Assembly (NCBI RefSeq): GCF_900184815.1
Contig: NZ_FXXQ01000011.1
Coordinates: 62,001 to 126,000, forward strand
Reading direction: 5' to 3'
DNA: 64,000 nucleotides
Source: Boseongicola aestuarii
Lineage (GTDB): Bacteria; Pseudomonadota; Alphaproteobacteria; Rhodobacterales; Rhodobacteraceae
The notes under the pieces were generated by a model that was given only the letters and a program-made list of their open reading frames with translations, was not told the DNA's origin and ran no database searches. The position numbers and the translations under genes are program-made. Positions 55,659 through 64,000 of the stretch are shown here, piece by piece. The stretch's first letter is position 1; every line of letters starts with the position of its first letter.

Positions 55659-58600
55659 TCAAGATGTAGTGGCTCTGGCGAGCGCTGGCCTCACGATGCC
55701 GTGTGGAAGGTGCGTGAGCGACGGAGTTGCGGTCCAGAGGATTGCGAGGTCGATACGGTGGGACGGAAAGATCTGTTCGAGGGCTTCGAGATAGGCGGCC
55801 ATTTGGCGCAAAAGGCCGTCCGGCGTTGTTTCTGCGGTGTCGGGGACGATCTGGTTGGTTTTGAAGTCCACCGCCAGAACGTGGTCTTCGGCGATGATAA
55901 GGCGGTCGACGGTGCCCGCGAGTGTTCCGTCGAGAGTGGGAAGAGAGGCGGAAAGGTCAACTTCGGCGAGGCTGTCTGGGGCGAATACTTCGGGAAAACT
56001 GAGGATTGACTGGCGCGCCTCGTTCAGGAGGTCGCCGCGATCTGCGGCATTTGGCAAGAGGCGGAGCGCGGCGGCTTCCCAGGTTTCCTCGGGAAGCGCA
56101 GGGAGTGCTTCGAGCAGTAGGTGGATGTCGGTTCCGCGCTGCATTGCGGCTTGGCTGAGGGCATCGTCGACAGTGCCGCCGACGATCTTGGCACCACCCA
56201 GTTTGCTGGGGTTGAGGGGTTTTGGCTTGGGGGTGCGCGGCTTCACCGGTTCGTAGAAAAGTGCGGGCGTCTGGGCAAAAAAAGTCTCTAAATAAAGCTT
56301 TTCGGATGGTATATGCGCGGGCCAGGCTCCGAATTCGAGACGCAGGATTTCGGCTTCGTCGTCAATGACGCGCTTGGCTCCCGCAGCCAGGAGGCCTTCA
56401 GCGACCGCTTTATGCCAGCGGTTGTCCCCTTCCCCGGACGCCTTTTCGACACCGCCTACGATCAGCCAGTTCTTGGCGCGGGTCATGGCGACATAGAGAA
56501 GCCTCTGGCGTTCTTCGGCGTCGGAGGCTTTCTGGGCGTCCTTTGCGTCGGCAAGGCCATCGGGCGCAACGTCCTGAGCGACGTTCCAAACCGGCATGTC
56601 CGAGCTGTCAATCACGAAGGCGTCGCGGCTGGCGCGATCGTCGCGCATCGTATCGGGCAGGATAACGATCGGCGCTTCGAGGCCTTTGGCACCATGTACA
56701 GTCATGACCCGGATGAGGTCGCCGGATGTTTCTGATTGTCGTTTGATATCAACGTCGCTTGCGCTTGCGCGGGTCACGAAGCCGGTCAGGCTTGGAACGT
56801 CCTGCTGTTCATAGAGGATCGCCTGATTGAGAAGCTCGTTGATGCCGTCCTCGGCTTCGGGGCCAAGGCGGGCCATGAGGGCTTTTCGCCCCCCGTGGCG
56901 CGTCAAGATGAGTTCGAGTAGTTCAAACGGGCGCTGAAAGTCAGCGTCCTTCCGAAGTCGGTCAAGGCGTGCGTGGGTTTCGGGGTGGTCTGCTTTGTTT
57001 TCGCGCAGGGCCTGCCACAAATAGCCTTTTCGGGGCTGCGCAAGCGAGAACAGGTCTTGTTCGCCCCATCCGAATAGGGGTGATCGAAGGGCGGTTGCCA
57101 GCGAGAGGTCGTCTTCGGGAAGCGCGAGGAACGACAAGAGTGCCAGTAGATCTCGGACCGCGAGTTCGGCGCTGATCTTGAGACGATCCGCGCCGGCAAT
57201 GGGCAAGTTGGCTGATTTGCATGCGGCGATAATGTTGTCGAACAATTGCCCGCGCCCCTGGACAAGGATCAGCACATCGCCAGCGGTTGCGGGGCGTATC
57301 TTGCCGTTTTCTTCCTGTATAGAGACTGTTTGTGTGATTGCCGTGATCTTTCTGGCGATGCGCTCGGCCAGTTTGACGGTAGGTGAATCGGCGGACAGAC
57401 GGTCAACGGGATTGTGCCAGTCATGATGCTCGGGCGTATTGGGGCGCGGCTGAAGATCCCACAGATCGACCCGGCCGGGCAGAGTTTCGTTGAACGCCCT
57501 GTGCTCGATTGCGCCTCCGAGACCGTCGGCGCCGTCCTGAAATGTATGGTCCACCGCGCTGAGTATGGCGGGCGATGAGCGGAAGGAATAGACGAGCTCT
57601 TCGCGCACGAGTTTGCCTGCGTCTTTGAGCTTGGTGGCGAATTCGGCGGCGGTGGTGTCGAACCGGCGGGCGTCTGCGCCCTGAAAGCTATAGATTGACT
57701 GTTTCTTGTCCCCAACCGCAAAGATTGTGCGCGATCTGTCGGGGCGCGCGCCTTCGCCAGCGGTGATTTCAGCGGAAAGGGCCTTGATGACCTGCCACTG
57801 TGTGGGGCTTGTGTCCTGCGCTTCATCGACAAGGATATGGTCAATGCCGCCGTCGAGTCGGTAGAGAACCCAGGCAAGGCCTTCGTCGGTCAACAGATCG
57901 CGCGCCTTGGTGATCAGGTCATCGAAATCGAGTACGCCGCGGGCGGTTTTCGCGGCGGTATAGGCGGGGATCAGGTCGGCGGCGAAGGCGTGGAGGGCGT
58001 GGGTCTTGTTGGCGGCTTCGAAGGCAACACGCGCGGGGCGGTTTTCTTCCAGCGTCTCCATGATGGACTGGAGTTGCGACGCGTGGGGCGCGAAGGGGCC
58101 GTTTCGGAAGCCCTTGGTGGGAAGCGAGCTGGTTTTGGCGGTGAACGGTGCTTTTGTTCCCGGGCCAAAGAGGAACTTGGATTCGAGGGCGGAAATCAGG
58201 CGATAGCTTGGCGTTTGTGGCAGGTCGGCGAGCCATTCACCAAGCTTCGTGTCCGTGGGTTTTGCGGATTGGGCAAGGATGGGCGGCAGCGACTTCAGGA
58301 ATTGCAGGTCGGCCAAAGTCAGGGTCGCGTTCAGGATGCTTGCGTGGGTTGCCTGTGGATCGGCGTTCATGTGCTCGAAAATGTCTTGTCTTGAAGGCGG
58401 TGGAGCGTGTGCAGGAAGGAAGTTCTCGGCTGACCCGGCGATTGAGACGGCCAATTCAACGAGGGATTCGCCAGTAAAATAGCTTATTAGAGCCTTTAAC
58501 GAGGGCGCGTCACTTTTGGCGAGACCATCGAGAACGTCAGAGAAGATCTCGGCACGGGCGATATCGTCAAGCTCGCGAAATTGGGTTGAGACGCCAGCTT

Positions 58601-59003
58601 CTACCGGGAACTGGCGCAAGAGGGCCGCGCAGAAGGAGTGGATTGTCTGGATTTTCAGGCCGCCGGGGGTTTCGATGGCGCGGGCGAAAAGCGTACGCGC
58701 CTGATCGAGGCTTGGCGGTGAGTCTTCGCCAAGGTCGGAAAGTCCCGCGCGCAGGGCGTTGTCGTCGAGCATTGACCATTCGCCGAGGCGCTTGAAGAGA
58801 CGGTTCTGCATCTCGGTTGCGGCGGCCTTTGTGTAGGTCAGGCAGAGAATGCTTTGGGGGTTGGTGCCGTGGAGCAGCAACCGCGCCACGCGGTCGGTGA
58901 GAACGCGAGTTTTGCCGGAACCGGCGTTGGCCGAGAGCCATGTCGAGGCGTTTGGATCGGCGGCCCTGTTTTGCGCGATGGAGGCGTCAGTGAGCTTGGT
59001 CAT
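55659..59003 (-). CDS. addA: Double-strand break repair helicase-nuclease AddA
   Basis: A 1114-residue UvrD-type helicase with a C-terminal RecB-like nuclease. The Walker A motif is LSANAGSGKTRVLTDRVARL near the start, followed by HILVDEAQDTSPTQWQVIKA and RLLYVAMTRAKNWLIVGG. The nuclease core is GTVDRLIIAEDHVLAVDFKT with the catalytic Asp and Lys. With AddB it resects DNA ends for RecA loading. It overlaps addB by 4 bases (ATGA at 59000-59003). Confidence 0.95.
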   Translation of the reverse strand: MTKLTDASIAQNRAADPNASTWLSANAGSGKTRVLTDRVARLLLHGTNPQSILCLTYTKAAATEMQNRLFKRLGEWSMLDDNALRAGLSDLGEDSPPSLDQARTLFARAIETPGGLKIQTIHSFCAALLRQFPVEAGVSTQFRELDDIARAEIFSDVLDGLAKSDAPSLKALISYFTGESLVELAVSIAGSAENFLPAHAPPPSRQDIFEHMNADPQATHASILNATLTLADLQFLKSLPPILAQSAKPTDTKLGEWLADLPQTPSYRLISALESKFLFGPGTKAPFTAKTSSLPTKGFRNGPFAPHASQLQSIMETLEENRPARVAFEAANKTHALHAFAADLIPAYTAAKTARGVLDFDDLITKARDLLTDEGLAWVLYRLDGGIDHILVDEAQDTSPTQWQVIKALSAEITAGEGARPDRSRTIFAVGDKKQSIYSFQGADARRFDTTAAEFATKLKDAGKLVREELVYSFRSSPAILSAVDHTFQDGADGLGGAIEHRAFNETLPGRVDLWDLQPRPNTPEHHDWHNPVDRLSADSPTVKLAERIARKITAITQTVSIQEENGKIRPATAGDVLILVQGRGQLFDNIIAACKSANLPIAGADRLKISAELAVRDLLALLSFLALPEDDLSLATALRSPLFGWGEQDLFSLAQPRKGYLWQALRENKADHPETHARLDRLRKDADFQRPFELLELILTRHGGRKALMARLGPEAEDGINELLNQAILYEQQDVPSLTGFVTRASASDVDIKRQSETSGDLIRVMTVHGAKGLEAPIVILPDTMRDDRASRDAFVIDSSDMPVWNVAQDVAPDGLADAKDAQKASDAEERQRLLYVAMTRAKNWLIVGGVEKASGEGDNRWHKAVAEGLLAAGAKRVIDDEAEILRLEFGAWPAHIPSEKLYLETFFAQTPALFYEPVKPRTPKPKPLNPSKLGGAKIVGGTVDDALSQAAMQRGTDIHLLLEALPALPEETWEAAALRLLPNAADRGDLLNEARQSILSFPEVFAPDSLAEVDLSASLPTLDGTLAGTVDRLIIAEDHVLAVDFKTNQIVPDTAETTPDGLLRQMAAYLEALEQIFPSHRIDLAILWTATPSLTHLPHGIVRPALARATTS

Positions 59004-61990
59004 TTGAGGGTCACCTTCACCGGATCCTGTGTTTCGTCCCATTCGCCGAAACGGGCAAGGTGGTCAAAGTCGCCGCTGAAGCGGACGCGCTCCATGGCGC
59101 GGCGGGACATGTAGCCTTGGGATTCCTGCTGGAAGTGCTCGAGGAGTTGTCGCAACTCAGCTTCTACTGTGGCTGTGCGGTAGTCGATCTGTTCCGTTTT
59201 GGACGCCTGATAGAAGTCGAGAGCCACCCCGGTTTGCTTCAGGGCGCGGTTCATGCCGATGTGATCGACGCGCGCGACTTTCGCTGCGGGAATTCCGTCA
59301 AACGCGCCGTGTTCGGCCATGACGGCCTCCACCAGGAGCTGGCGCTTGTAATAGCGCATTTCCTTTTCGGAAGGGGGCGTGCCGGTTTTGTAGTCGTAGA
59401 TGACAAGCTGGCCGTCAGGTTGTCTGTCGATGCGGTCTGCTTTGCCTCGGAGGCGGAAGACCGAGCCGGGGAGCGTAACATTTCCAATGATTTCCTGCCC
59501 AAGCGGCGTGGCCAGGGACTGGCGATGGTTTTCGTCCGCGATGAATTGTTCCGCAATGGCTGACAGATGTCCCAGCCATTGCGCGCGGACAGATGGCCAG
59601 GGGACAGTTTTCGCGAGTTCGTCGGACGCAATATCGAGAAAACGTTTGGTATCCGAGGCTGCGTCGGACAGCGGTTGCGACAGGAAGACCTCGGCGATTT
59701 CGTGGAAAACGGTTCCGCGCAGGGCTGCAGTCGGTTCGGGGCGCAGCGGTTGAAGGGCCTTAAGGCCGAGGGTGTAACGGGCGTAGATGGCGTATGGGTC
59801 GCGGATGAGTTTTTCGATATCGGTGACGGTGTAGGACCGCGTTCGTGTGTTGAGAGGCGGCGCAGGCGCTGGGCGTTTGGCGGGCGCTGGCTTGGTATCA
59901 GGCGCGTCCAGTTCGGCCGCGATTTTCAGGTAGCGTGAGCCGCGTGCGCGCATCTGTGAAATGGGCGCATCGAACTTTTCGCCAGCCAGACCTGTCAGGA
60001 GGTTCGTGAGACGGTTTACCCAGCGGGCGGGTACCGTTTCTGCATCGGCATCCCTGCGGGCACGCGACAGGATAACGCGCGGAGCGGCGATGGCTTGTTG
60101 GTAATCGTGGGCAGAGAGCCCGATTTCGCGTTCGGGCGACAAAAGCCCGACGGTCCGGCGCATCTTGCGGGACAACCACGGGTCCGGGTCTGGTCTGGCG
60201 GGCCAGACGCCTTCGTTCAGGCCGCCGAGTATGGCCAGATCGACGCCCATTACGCGGGCTTCGAGCGTTCCCCAGATAAGAACGTCGGGGTGGGATGTGT
60301 CCGTCGCGCGGGTATTTCCCGCCGCGAATGTCGTCTCGAATAAGGCGCGGTAGTCGTGAAGGCTAAGCGCTGTTTCGGCGATGACGGGGTCCTGGAGTGC
60401 CTGGATAGCCTCAAGCGTGTCGCGACCCGCCTCTTTTTCCCAAAGCTCGCCTGTTCCGGTGCCGTCGGGACCCTGAGCGATGCTTTCCGCAATGGCGATA
60501 TGAGCGCTGATCGCATCACCAAGTGCTTCCGGGATTGGCGTGGAAAGCTGGGTGAGAACGGACTTGAGCCATGCGGCCCAGTCAGTGAATTCGGGCTTTC
60601 TTTTGGGATGTGTGAAAGCGTCAAGGACTTCGTCTGTGATCGTGACGGACGCCCTGCGGCGCAGGAAAAGCTCTAGCTCGCGGGTGGCGCGCAGATGGAC
60701 GCCCCGATCTGTTCCGTCGGTTCGGGTGATCGGGTGTTTCAAAAGGGCAATGACGTCTTCAGATGTCGATTCCGCCACCATAAGAGACAAAACGTGGCGC
60801 AGAAAACGGCCGGGAGGCGTCAGCGAAAGGGGGCGTCCGGCGCTGTCATCGGGAATAATATCCCAACGCAAGAGCGCGGCAGCAACGCGGCGGCCGAGGG
60901 TCCTGTCCGGAGTAATCAGAGCCGCTGTTTCCCCATTTTCAAGGGCTTCGCGTAGAGCCACAGCGATGGCAAGAGCCTCTTCGCGTGGCTGCGGGGCTTC
61001 GATGAGGGAGAGGTTGGCGGTGGCTGCTGCGAGATCTTTGAAGTCCGGACCTTCGGTGCGCCACTGGCTTGTGACGGGCGCAGGGCGCAGGGACAGCGAC
61101 ACCAACTTGTTGCGAAGCGGGTCAGGGGCTTGGCCAGACCAGTTGGGGATGTCGGTTTTTGGATTGAGATTCAGTGCTTTGGCCAGAACGGCAAAGCGGT
61201 ACTGGGGATGGTCCTCAAGGACGAAGCTGGCGGTGTCGTCGGCGCTATCGGTCAGAGTTTCCCATACGCCATCTGGCAGATCGGGGTCGAAGCCTGGGAG
61301 AACGACAGCCCCCTGGGGCAAACGGGCAACGGCCGTCATCAGGTCGAACGTGGTGCCGCGCGATCCTGTCGAACCTACGACGAGAACCGGAGTTTGGGGT
61401 GGCGATTTGGTCCAGTTATCGACCAAAGTCCGGGTCGCGGCCCGAAGACGGGCATCGGGATCGGCCTGCGCGGTGCCGCTGAGGTCAACATAGGTTTTGA
61501 CGATCTTCAGGAAATCGAGGCTTCGGCGCCAGTAATGAGATTCGTCCTGCACTTCGAGGGCAAGGAGCTTGTCCGGGTCGACGGATTCACCGTGCAGCTC
61601 ATCAAGAAGCCCGGCGAGACTGTCGGCGAGGTCGAAAAGGGCGCTTTTGGGGGCGGGTGCACCGGGTGCATTCAGAAGCGGCTGGATCAGGCGGGCGAGT
61701 TCCAGTTTGCGGTGGAGCTTAGGCGTCACGGCGGGCAGGGGGGCGCCGAGGATCAGGCGGTCAATGGCCGTGACGGGGTTGATCCGGGGCAGGAGGCGGG
61801 GCGCGCCGTCGGAAAAAAGCTCGACAAGGCGGCGGCGCATCCGTTCGGTATTCACGATGATTTGGAGGTGCGCGAGCGCCTCGGGGGGCTGATCGGCGTA
61901 GGCTGCGAGGCAACGCTTGACGATTTCGGCTGGAAAATCCGCGCCGGGCGGCACTCCTAGGACGCGGGGTTTGTCCGATGGGTCAAACAT
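59000..61990 (-). CDS. addB: Double-strand break repair protein AddB
   Basis: A 996-residue partner of AddA with an inactive helicase-like N-terminus (FDPSDKPRVLGVPPGADF) and a C-terminal nuclease domain, FRLRGKADRIDRQPDGQLV followed by IYDYKTG. The whole protein contains only one Cys, so the four-Cys iron-sulfur site seen in Bacillus AddB is missing, as expected for the alphaproteobacterial form. ATG 61990 is preferred, although 62002 is also possible. It overlaps the nucleotidyltransferase gene upstream by 8 bases. Confidence 0.9.
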   Translation of the reverse strand: MFDPSDKPRVLGVPPGADFPAEIVKRCLAAYADQPPEALAHLQIIVNTERMRRRLVELFSDGAPRLLPRINPVTAIDRLILGAPLPAVTPKLHRKLELARLIQPLLNAPGAPAPKSALFDLADSLAGLLDELHGESVDPDKLLALEVQDESHYWRRSLDFLKIVKTYVDLSGTAQADPDARLRAATRTLVDNWTKSPPQTPVLVVGSTGSRGTTFDLMTAVARLPQGAVVLPGFDPDLPDGVWETLTDSADDTASFVLEDHPQYRFAVLAKALNLNPKTDIPNWSGQAPDPLRNKLVSLSLRPAPVTSQWRTEGPDFKDLAAATANLSLIEAPQPREEALAIAVALREALENGETAALITPDRTLGRRVAAALLRWDIIPDDSAGRPLSLTPPGRFLRHVLSLMVAESTSEDVIALLKHPITRTDGTDRGVHLRATRELELFLRRRASVTITDEVLDAFTHPKRKPEFTDWAAWLKSVLTQLSTPIPEALGDAISAHIAIAESIAQGPDGTGTGELWEKEAGRDTLEAIQALQDPVIAETALSLHDYRALFETTFAAGNTRATDTSHPDVLIWGTLEARVMGVDLAILGGLNEGVWPARPDPDPWLSRKMRRTVGLLSPEREIGLSAHDYQQAIAAPRVILSRARRDADAETVPARWVNRLTNLLTGLAGEKFDAPISQMRARGSRYLKIAAELDAPDTKPAPAKRPAPAPPLNTRTRSYTVTDIEKLIRDPYAIYARYTLGLKALQPLRPEPTAALRGTVFHEIAEVFLSQPLSDAASDTKRFLDIASDELAKTVPWPSVRAQWLGHLSAIAEQFIADENHRQSLATPLGQEIIGNVTLPGSVFRLRGKADRIDRQPDGQLVIYDYKTGTPPSEKEMRYYKRQLLVEAVMAEHGAFDGIPAAKVARVDHIGMNRALKQTGVALDFYQASKTEQIDYRTATVEAELRQLLEHFQQESQGYMSRRAMERVRFSGDFDHLARFGEWDETQDPVKVTLK

Positions 61991-62657
61991 CAGGAGCCTC
62001 ATTTGCCCTTATTAGGGACTGTTTTGTGCCGATATCCGCCCAATGACCGGGATAGATGGTGCCATGGAGATCGCCCGAGGTGGCGAGATGGTCCCAGTAG
62101 GCATTGAGAGAGAACACGCGATCCTTGATGGCGTCGAGCCTTCCGGTTCGGACGAGCTGTGCGCCGGTGTAGATCATATTGCCGCCGCGCTTGAGTTGGG
62201 TGCCGGAGAGAGTGAAATCACCAGGCGGAGATCGATTTTCCGCACGTCCGATAGGGACAAGAAGCAAAAGCGCCTGCATATCGTCCTGCCAGTGATTGAG
62301 CAGGTGGGTCAGTGGGTTTGGACCGGTCCAGTCACAGTCAGGGTTGAGCGTGAGTGTGGGGCTGGTGAGACGGTTTCGCGCCGCTTTCAGGCCGCCGCCG
62401 GTGTCGAGGATATTGGGGGTTTCGTGCAAGACCTCGACTCCGTGGCTTTTGAGATGAGGCGCAATGTTTGCGTGGAGGTGATGAGTATTGGCCAAAATAG
62501 TCTCTAAACCGGCGCTTTTGGCGATCTTCAGGCTGTGGTCGATCATTGGCTGACCGCGAAGCGACAACATCGGTTTTGGTGTTTCCTTCGTGAGATCGCC
62601 CATGCGCGTGCCAAAGCCTGCCGCAAAGATCATCAGGGAGACATTGGCGGGGATCAT
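61983..62657 (-). CDS. murU: Nucleotidyltransferase, MurU-like
   Basis: A 224-residue NTP transferase with MIFAAGFGTRMGDLTKETPK at the start (Gly-rich NTP-binding loop and Lys) and TLNPDCDWTGPNP with metal-binding Asp. Next to an AmgK-like kinase, this matches N-acetylmuramate-1-phosphate uridylyltransferase, which together bypass de novo UDP-MurNAc synthesis by recycling cell-wall sugars. A mannose-1-phosphate guanylyltransferase role is the alternative. It overlaps the kinase by 4 bases and addB by 8. Confidence 0.8.
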   Translation of the reverse strand: MIPANVSLMIFAAGFGTRMGDLTKETPKPMLSLRGQPMIDHSLKIAKSAGLETILANTHHLHANIAPHLKSHGVEVLHETPNILDTGGGLKAARNRLTSPTLTLNPDCDWTGPNPLTHLLNHWQDDMQALLLLVPIGRAENRSPPGDFTLSGTQLKRGGNMIYTGAQLVRTGRLDAIKDRVFSLNAYWDHLATSGDLHGTIYPGHWADIGTKQSLIRANEAPDV

Positions 62658-63625
62658 GTGGTGAGGCCTTCGAGGCGTTCAGGAGAGGGCGCGGGCAATC
62701 CCGCCGCGAGGTCATCCGCAAGGTGGGCTAGGGTCGCGTGCCGGCAGCAGTCGTTCAGATAGCGATAGACGCGGGGGAGGGCAGGCACGTGGTGGGCCTT
62801 GCCCTCTCGGCGGGCGGCGCGGGCGAATATTCCAAGGATGCGGAGGTTGCGTTGGACGCCGAGGGCCGCGAAGGCGGCCCCGAGGTCTGCAGGGTCATCG
62901 CCAGTTCTGCGCGCGTAGGCGCTGATGAGGTCGTGCTGGAGTTGGGGCGCTACGTCGGTGCGGGCGTCGGTCAGGAGCGACATCAGATCGTAGGCCGGTG
63001 AGATGAGGAAAGCGTCCTGATAGTCGAGCAGCCCGGGTTGACGGAGGGGGTGTCTGTCGGCCAGCCACATGATGTTGTCTGCGTGGAAGTCCCGCAGACT
63101 GACGGTGCGGGGGCCTTGTAAGAGCTGTGCCAAAACAGGCTCTAAACCAGCTCGAAAAGCGTCTAAGTGAGCCGGTTTCGCATTCGGGTACCACTCGTCT
63201 GCGAGCGTCGTCGCGTCGCAAAGATCTTGAACGGTTGGTTCGGGAAGTTTTGGTGCGGGGGCGTTGCGGATTGCAATGAGCGTGTCCAAAATCACTTCGT
63301 AGTACCGTCTTTGGCTGGCCGGGTCTTTCGAGATGAGCGTTGTGAGCTTATCGGTTCCGAAGTCTTCAAGAAGAGCGAAGCCGCTCTCAGTGTCGACTGC
63401 GAGGATATCCGGGGCAGAGAGAGACTGATCTTGGAGCCAGCGGGTCATCTTGAGGAAGGCGGGTAACGAAGTATCTGTAGCCGGATCGCAGGTCATCAGA
63501 ATTGCGGTGGCGTTCGACTGGGAGAGCCGGGTGTATTGCCGCGTGGAAAGATCGCCCGCGACGGGTGACGGCGTGGCGTTTGCCCATCCCGCATTGGCCA
63601 GAAATGATACGCGCGCGCTATCCAT
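62654..63625 (-). CDS. amgK: Phosphotransferase, AmgK-like anomeric sugar kinase
   Basis: A 323-residue kinase of the aminoglycoside phosphotransferase fold. The catalytic loop is SLRDFHADNIMWLADR with the catalytic Asp and His, and the metal-binding Asp is in GLLDYQDAFLISPAYDLMSL. With the MurU-like neighbour it fits AmgK, which phosphorylates N-acetylmuramate and N-acetylglucosamine at the anomeric carbon. The start at ATG 63625 overlaps tsaE by 8 bases; a GTG three codons upstream is also possible. Confidence 0.82.
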   Translation of the reverse strand: MDSARVSFLANAGWANATPSPVAGDLSTRQYTRLSQSNATAILMTCDPATDTSLPAFLKMTRWLQDQSLSAPDILAVDTESGFALLEDFGTDKLTTLISKDPASQRRYYEVILDTLIAIRNAPAPKLPEPTVQDLCDATTLADEWYPNAKPAHLDAFRAGLEPVLAQLLQGPRTVSLRDFHADNIMWLADRHPLRQPGLLDYQDAFLISPAYDLMSLLTDARTDVAPQLQHDLISAYARRTGDDPADLGAAFAALGVQRNLRILGIFARAARREGKAHHVPALPRVYRYLNDCCRHATLAHLADDLAAGLPAPSPERLEGLTT

Positions 63626-64000
63626 TTTCGGCACCGAGCAAGGAAAGGCGCGGGTCGTCCCAAGTTGCCGTCAGGGTGCGGGCGTCGCCGTCCATGGCAA
63701 GGGTGATCTGAAGTGCGCCGTCTGGCGTGAGATTTGCTAGGCGGTCAGGCCATTCGATCAGCGTGATTGCGGTTTCAAAGGCTTCATCTAGGCCAAGTTC
63801 GATGATCTCGTTTGGGTCGGTAAGACGGTAGAGATCGGCGTGCCAAATCTCGCTGGTTTTGTCTTCATAGGTTTGGACAAGCGTGTAGGTGGGCGATGGA
63901 ACATCTTCCCAAAGCCCTGAATCCGATAGTCTTTTCTGGATCAAGGCGCGTGCGAAGTGGGTCTTGCCCGTGCCAAGCGTTCCGGTCAGCAAGATGCAAT
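63618..64000 (-). CDS. tsaE: tRNA threonylcarbamoyladenosine biosynthesis protein TsaE, 5' end off the window
   Basis: The visible C-terminal part of about 127 residues contains Walker A GTLGTGKTHFARALIQ, SPTYTLVQTYE and IWHADLYRL followed by LGLDEAF and ITLIEWPDRL, the TsaE pattern. TsaE is an ATPase supporting synthesis of the t6A modification next to the tRNA anticodon. The frame stays open to the window edge, so the N-terminus lies beyond 64000. It overlaps the amgK gene by 8 bases, making it co-transcribed with the recycling pair and addBA. Confidence 0.93.
   Translation of the reverse strand, partial: CILLTGTLGTGKTHFARALIQKRLSDSGLWEDVPSPTYTLVQTYEDKTSEIWHADLYRLTDPNEIIELGLDEAFETAITLIEWPDRLANLTPDGALQITLAMDGDARTLTATWDDPRLSLLGAENG

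Overview
The window looks like a piece of an alphaproteobacterial chromosome from the order Rhodobacterales (Roseobacter-type); I cannot name the genus from sequence alone. The evidence is the gene order hemJ-rho-mnmE-mnmG-rsmG-parA-parB on one side and maf-aroE-coaE-dnaQ-secB on the other, AddAB instead of RecBCD, a malic enzyme fused to a phosphotransacetylase-like domain, and the Grx/ComF/nitrilase cluster. I see no rRNA, tRNA, CRISPR array, insertion sequence or prophage. The window is almost entirely compact housekeeping DNA with many ATGA-type start/stop overlaps.

The landmark is the probable chromosomal replication origin, an AT-rich gap of about 400 bases at 43516-43922 between hemJ and maf with many DnaA-box-like nonamers. 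Genes on both immediate flanks point away from it. The partition system lies just to the left: parA and parB, a perfect parS site built into the first codons of mnmG (40342-40357), and a one-mismatch parS inside rsmG (38434-38449).

Left to right: 1-4.7 kb holds a DUF2145 secreted protein, a MarR-MFS operon with a tiny membrane protein, a CAP-domain protein and proline iminopeptidase. 4.7-9.8 kb holds ubiG, a MarR-nitrilase-glutaredoxin-ComF operon, a methyltransferase and hemH. 9.9-16.7 kb is an envelope-flavoured block with two L,D-transpeptidases around a CAP-domain lipoprotein, an RNA methyltransferase and two tandem ABC exporters. 16.8-24.5 kb holds the CCA enzyme, two Nudix hydrolases, Hsp33, a response regulator-PP2C phosphatase with a frameshifted HPt gene beside it, an unknown secreted protein and argG. 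24.5-36.1 kb holds a sulfotransferase-like gene, msrA, a PfkB kinase, maeB, mutS, grpE-hrcA and rph-rdgB-hemW. 36.1-46.6 kb is the origin region. 46.6-64 kb holds secB, fxsA, a Tim44-like protein, mltA, an Smr protein, two transporters, a nuclease-family protein, hslVU, trxA, addAB, an AmgK/MurU-like cell-wall recycling pair, and tsaE running off the right edge.

I found no obviously new multi-gene system. The most unusual signal is a 44-base element made of exactly four 11-base CGTCGGT repeats, present at three unrelated intergenic sites (2838-2881, 25188-25231, 51373-51416) and always ending in a GTGC-variant unit. A frameshifted HPt gene and an undescribed 39-residue membrane protein coupled to an MFS transporter are the next most interesting items.
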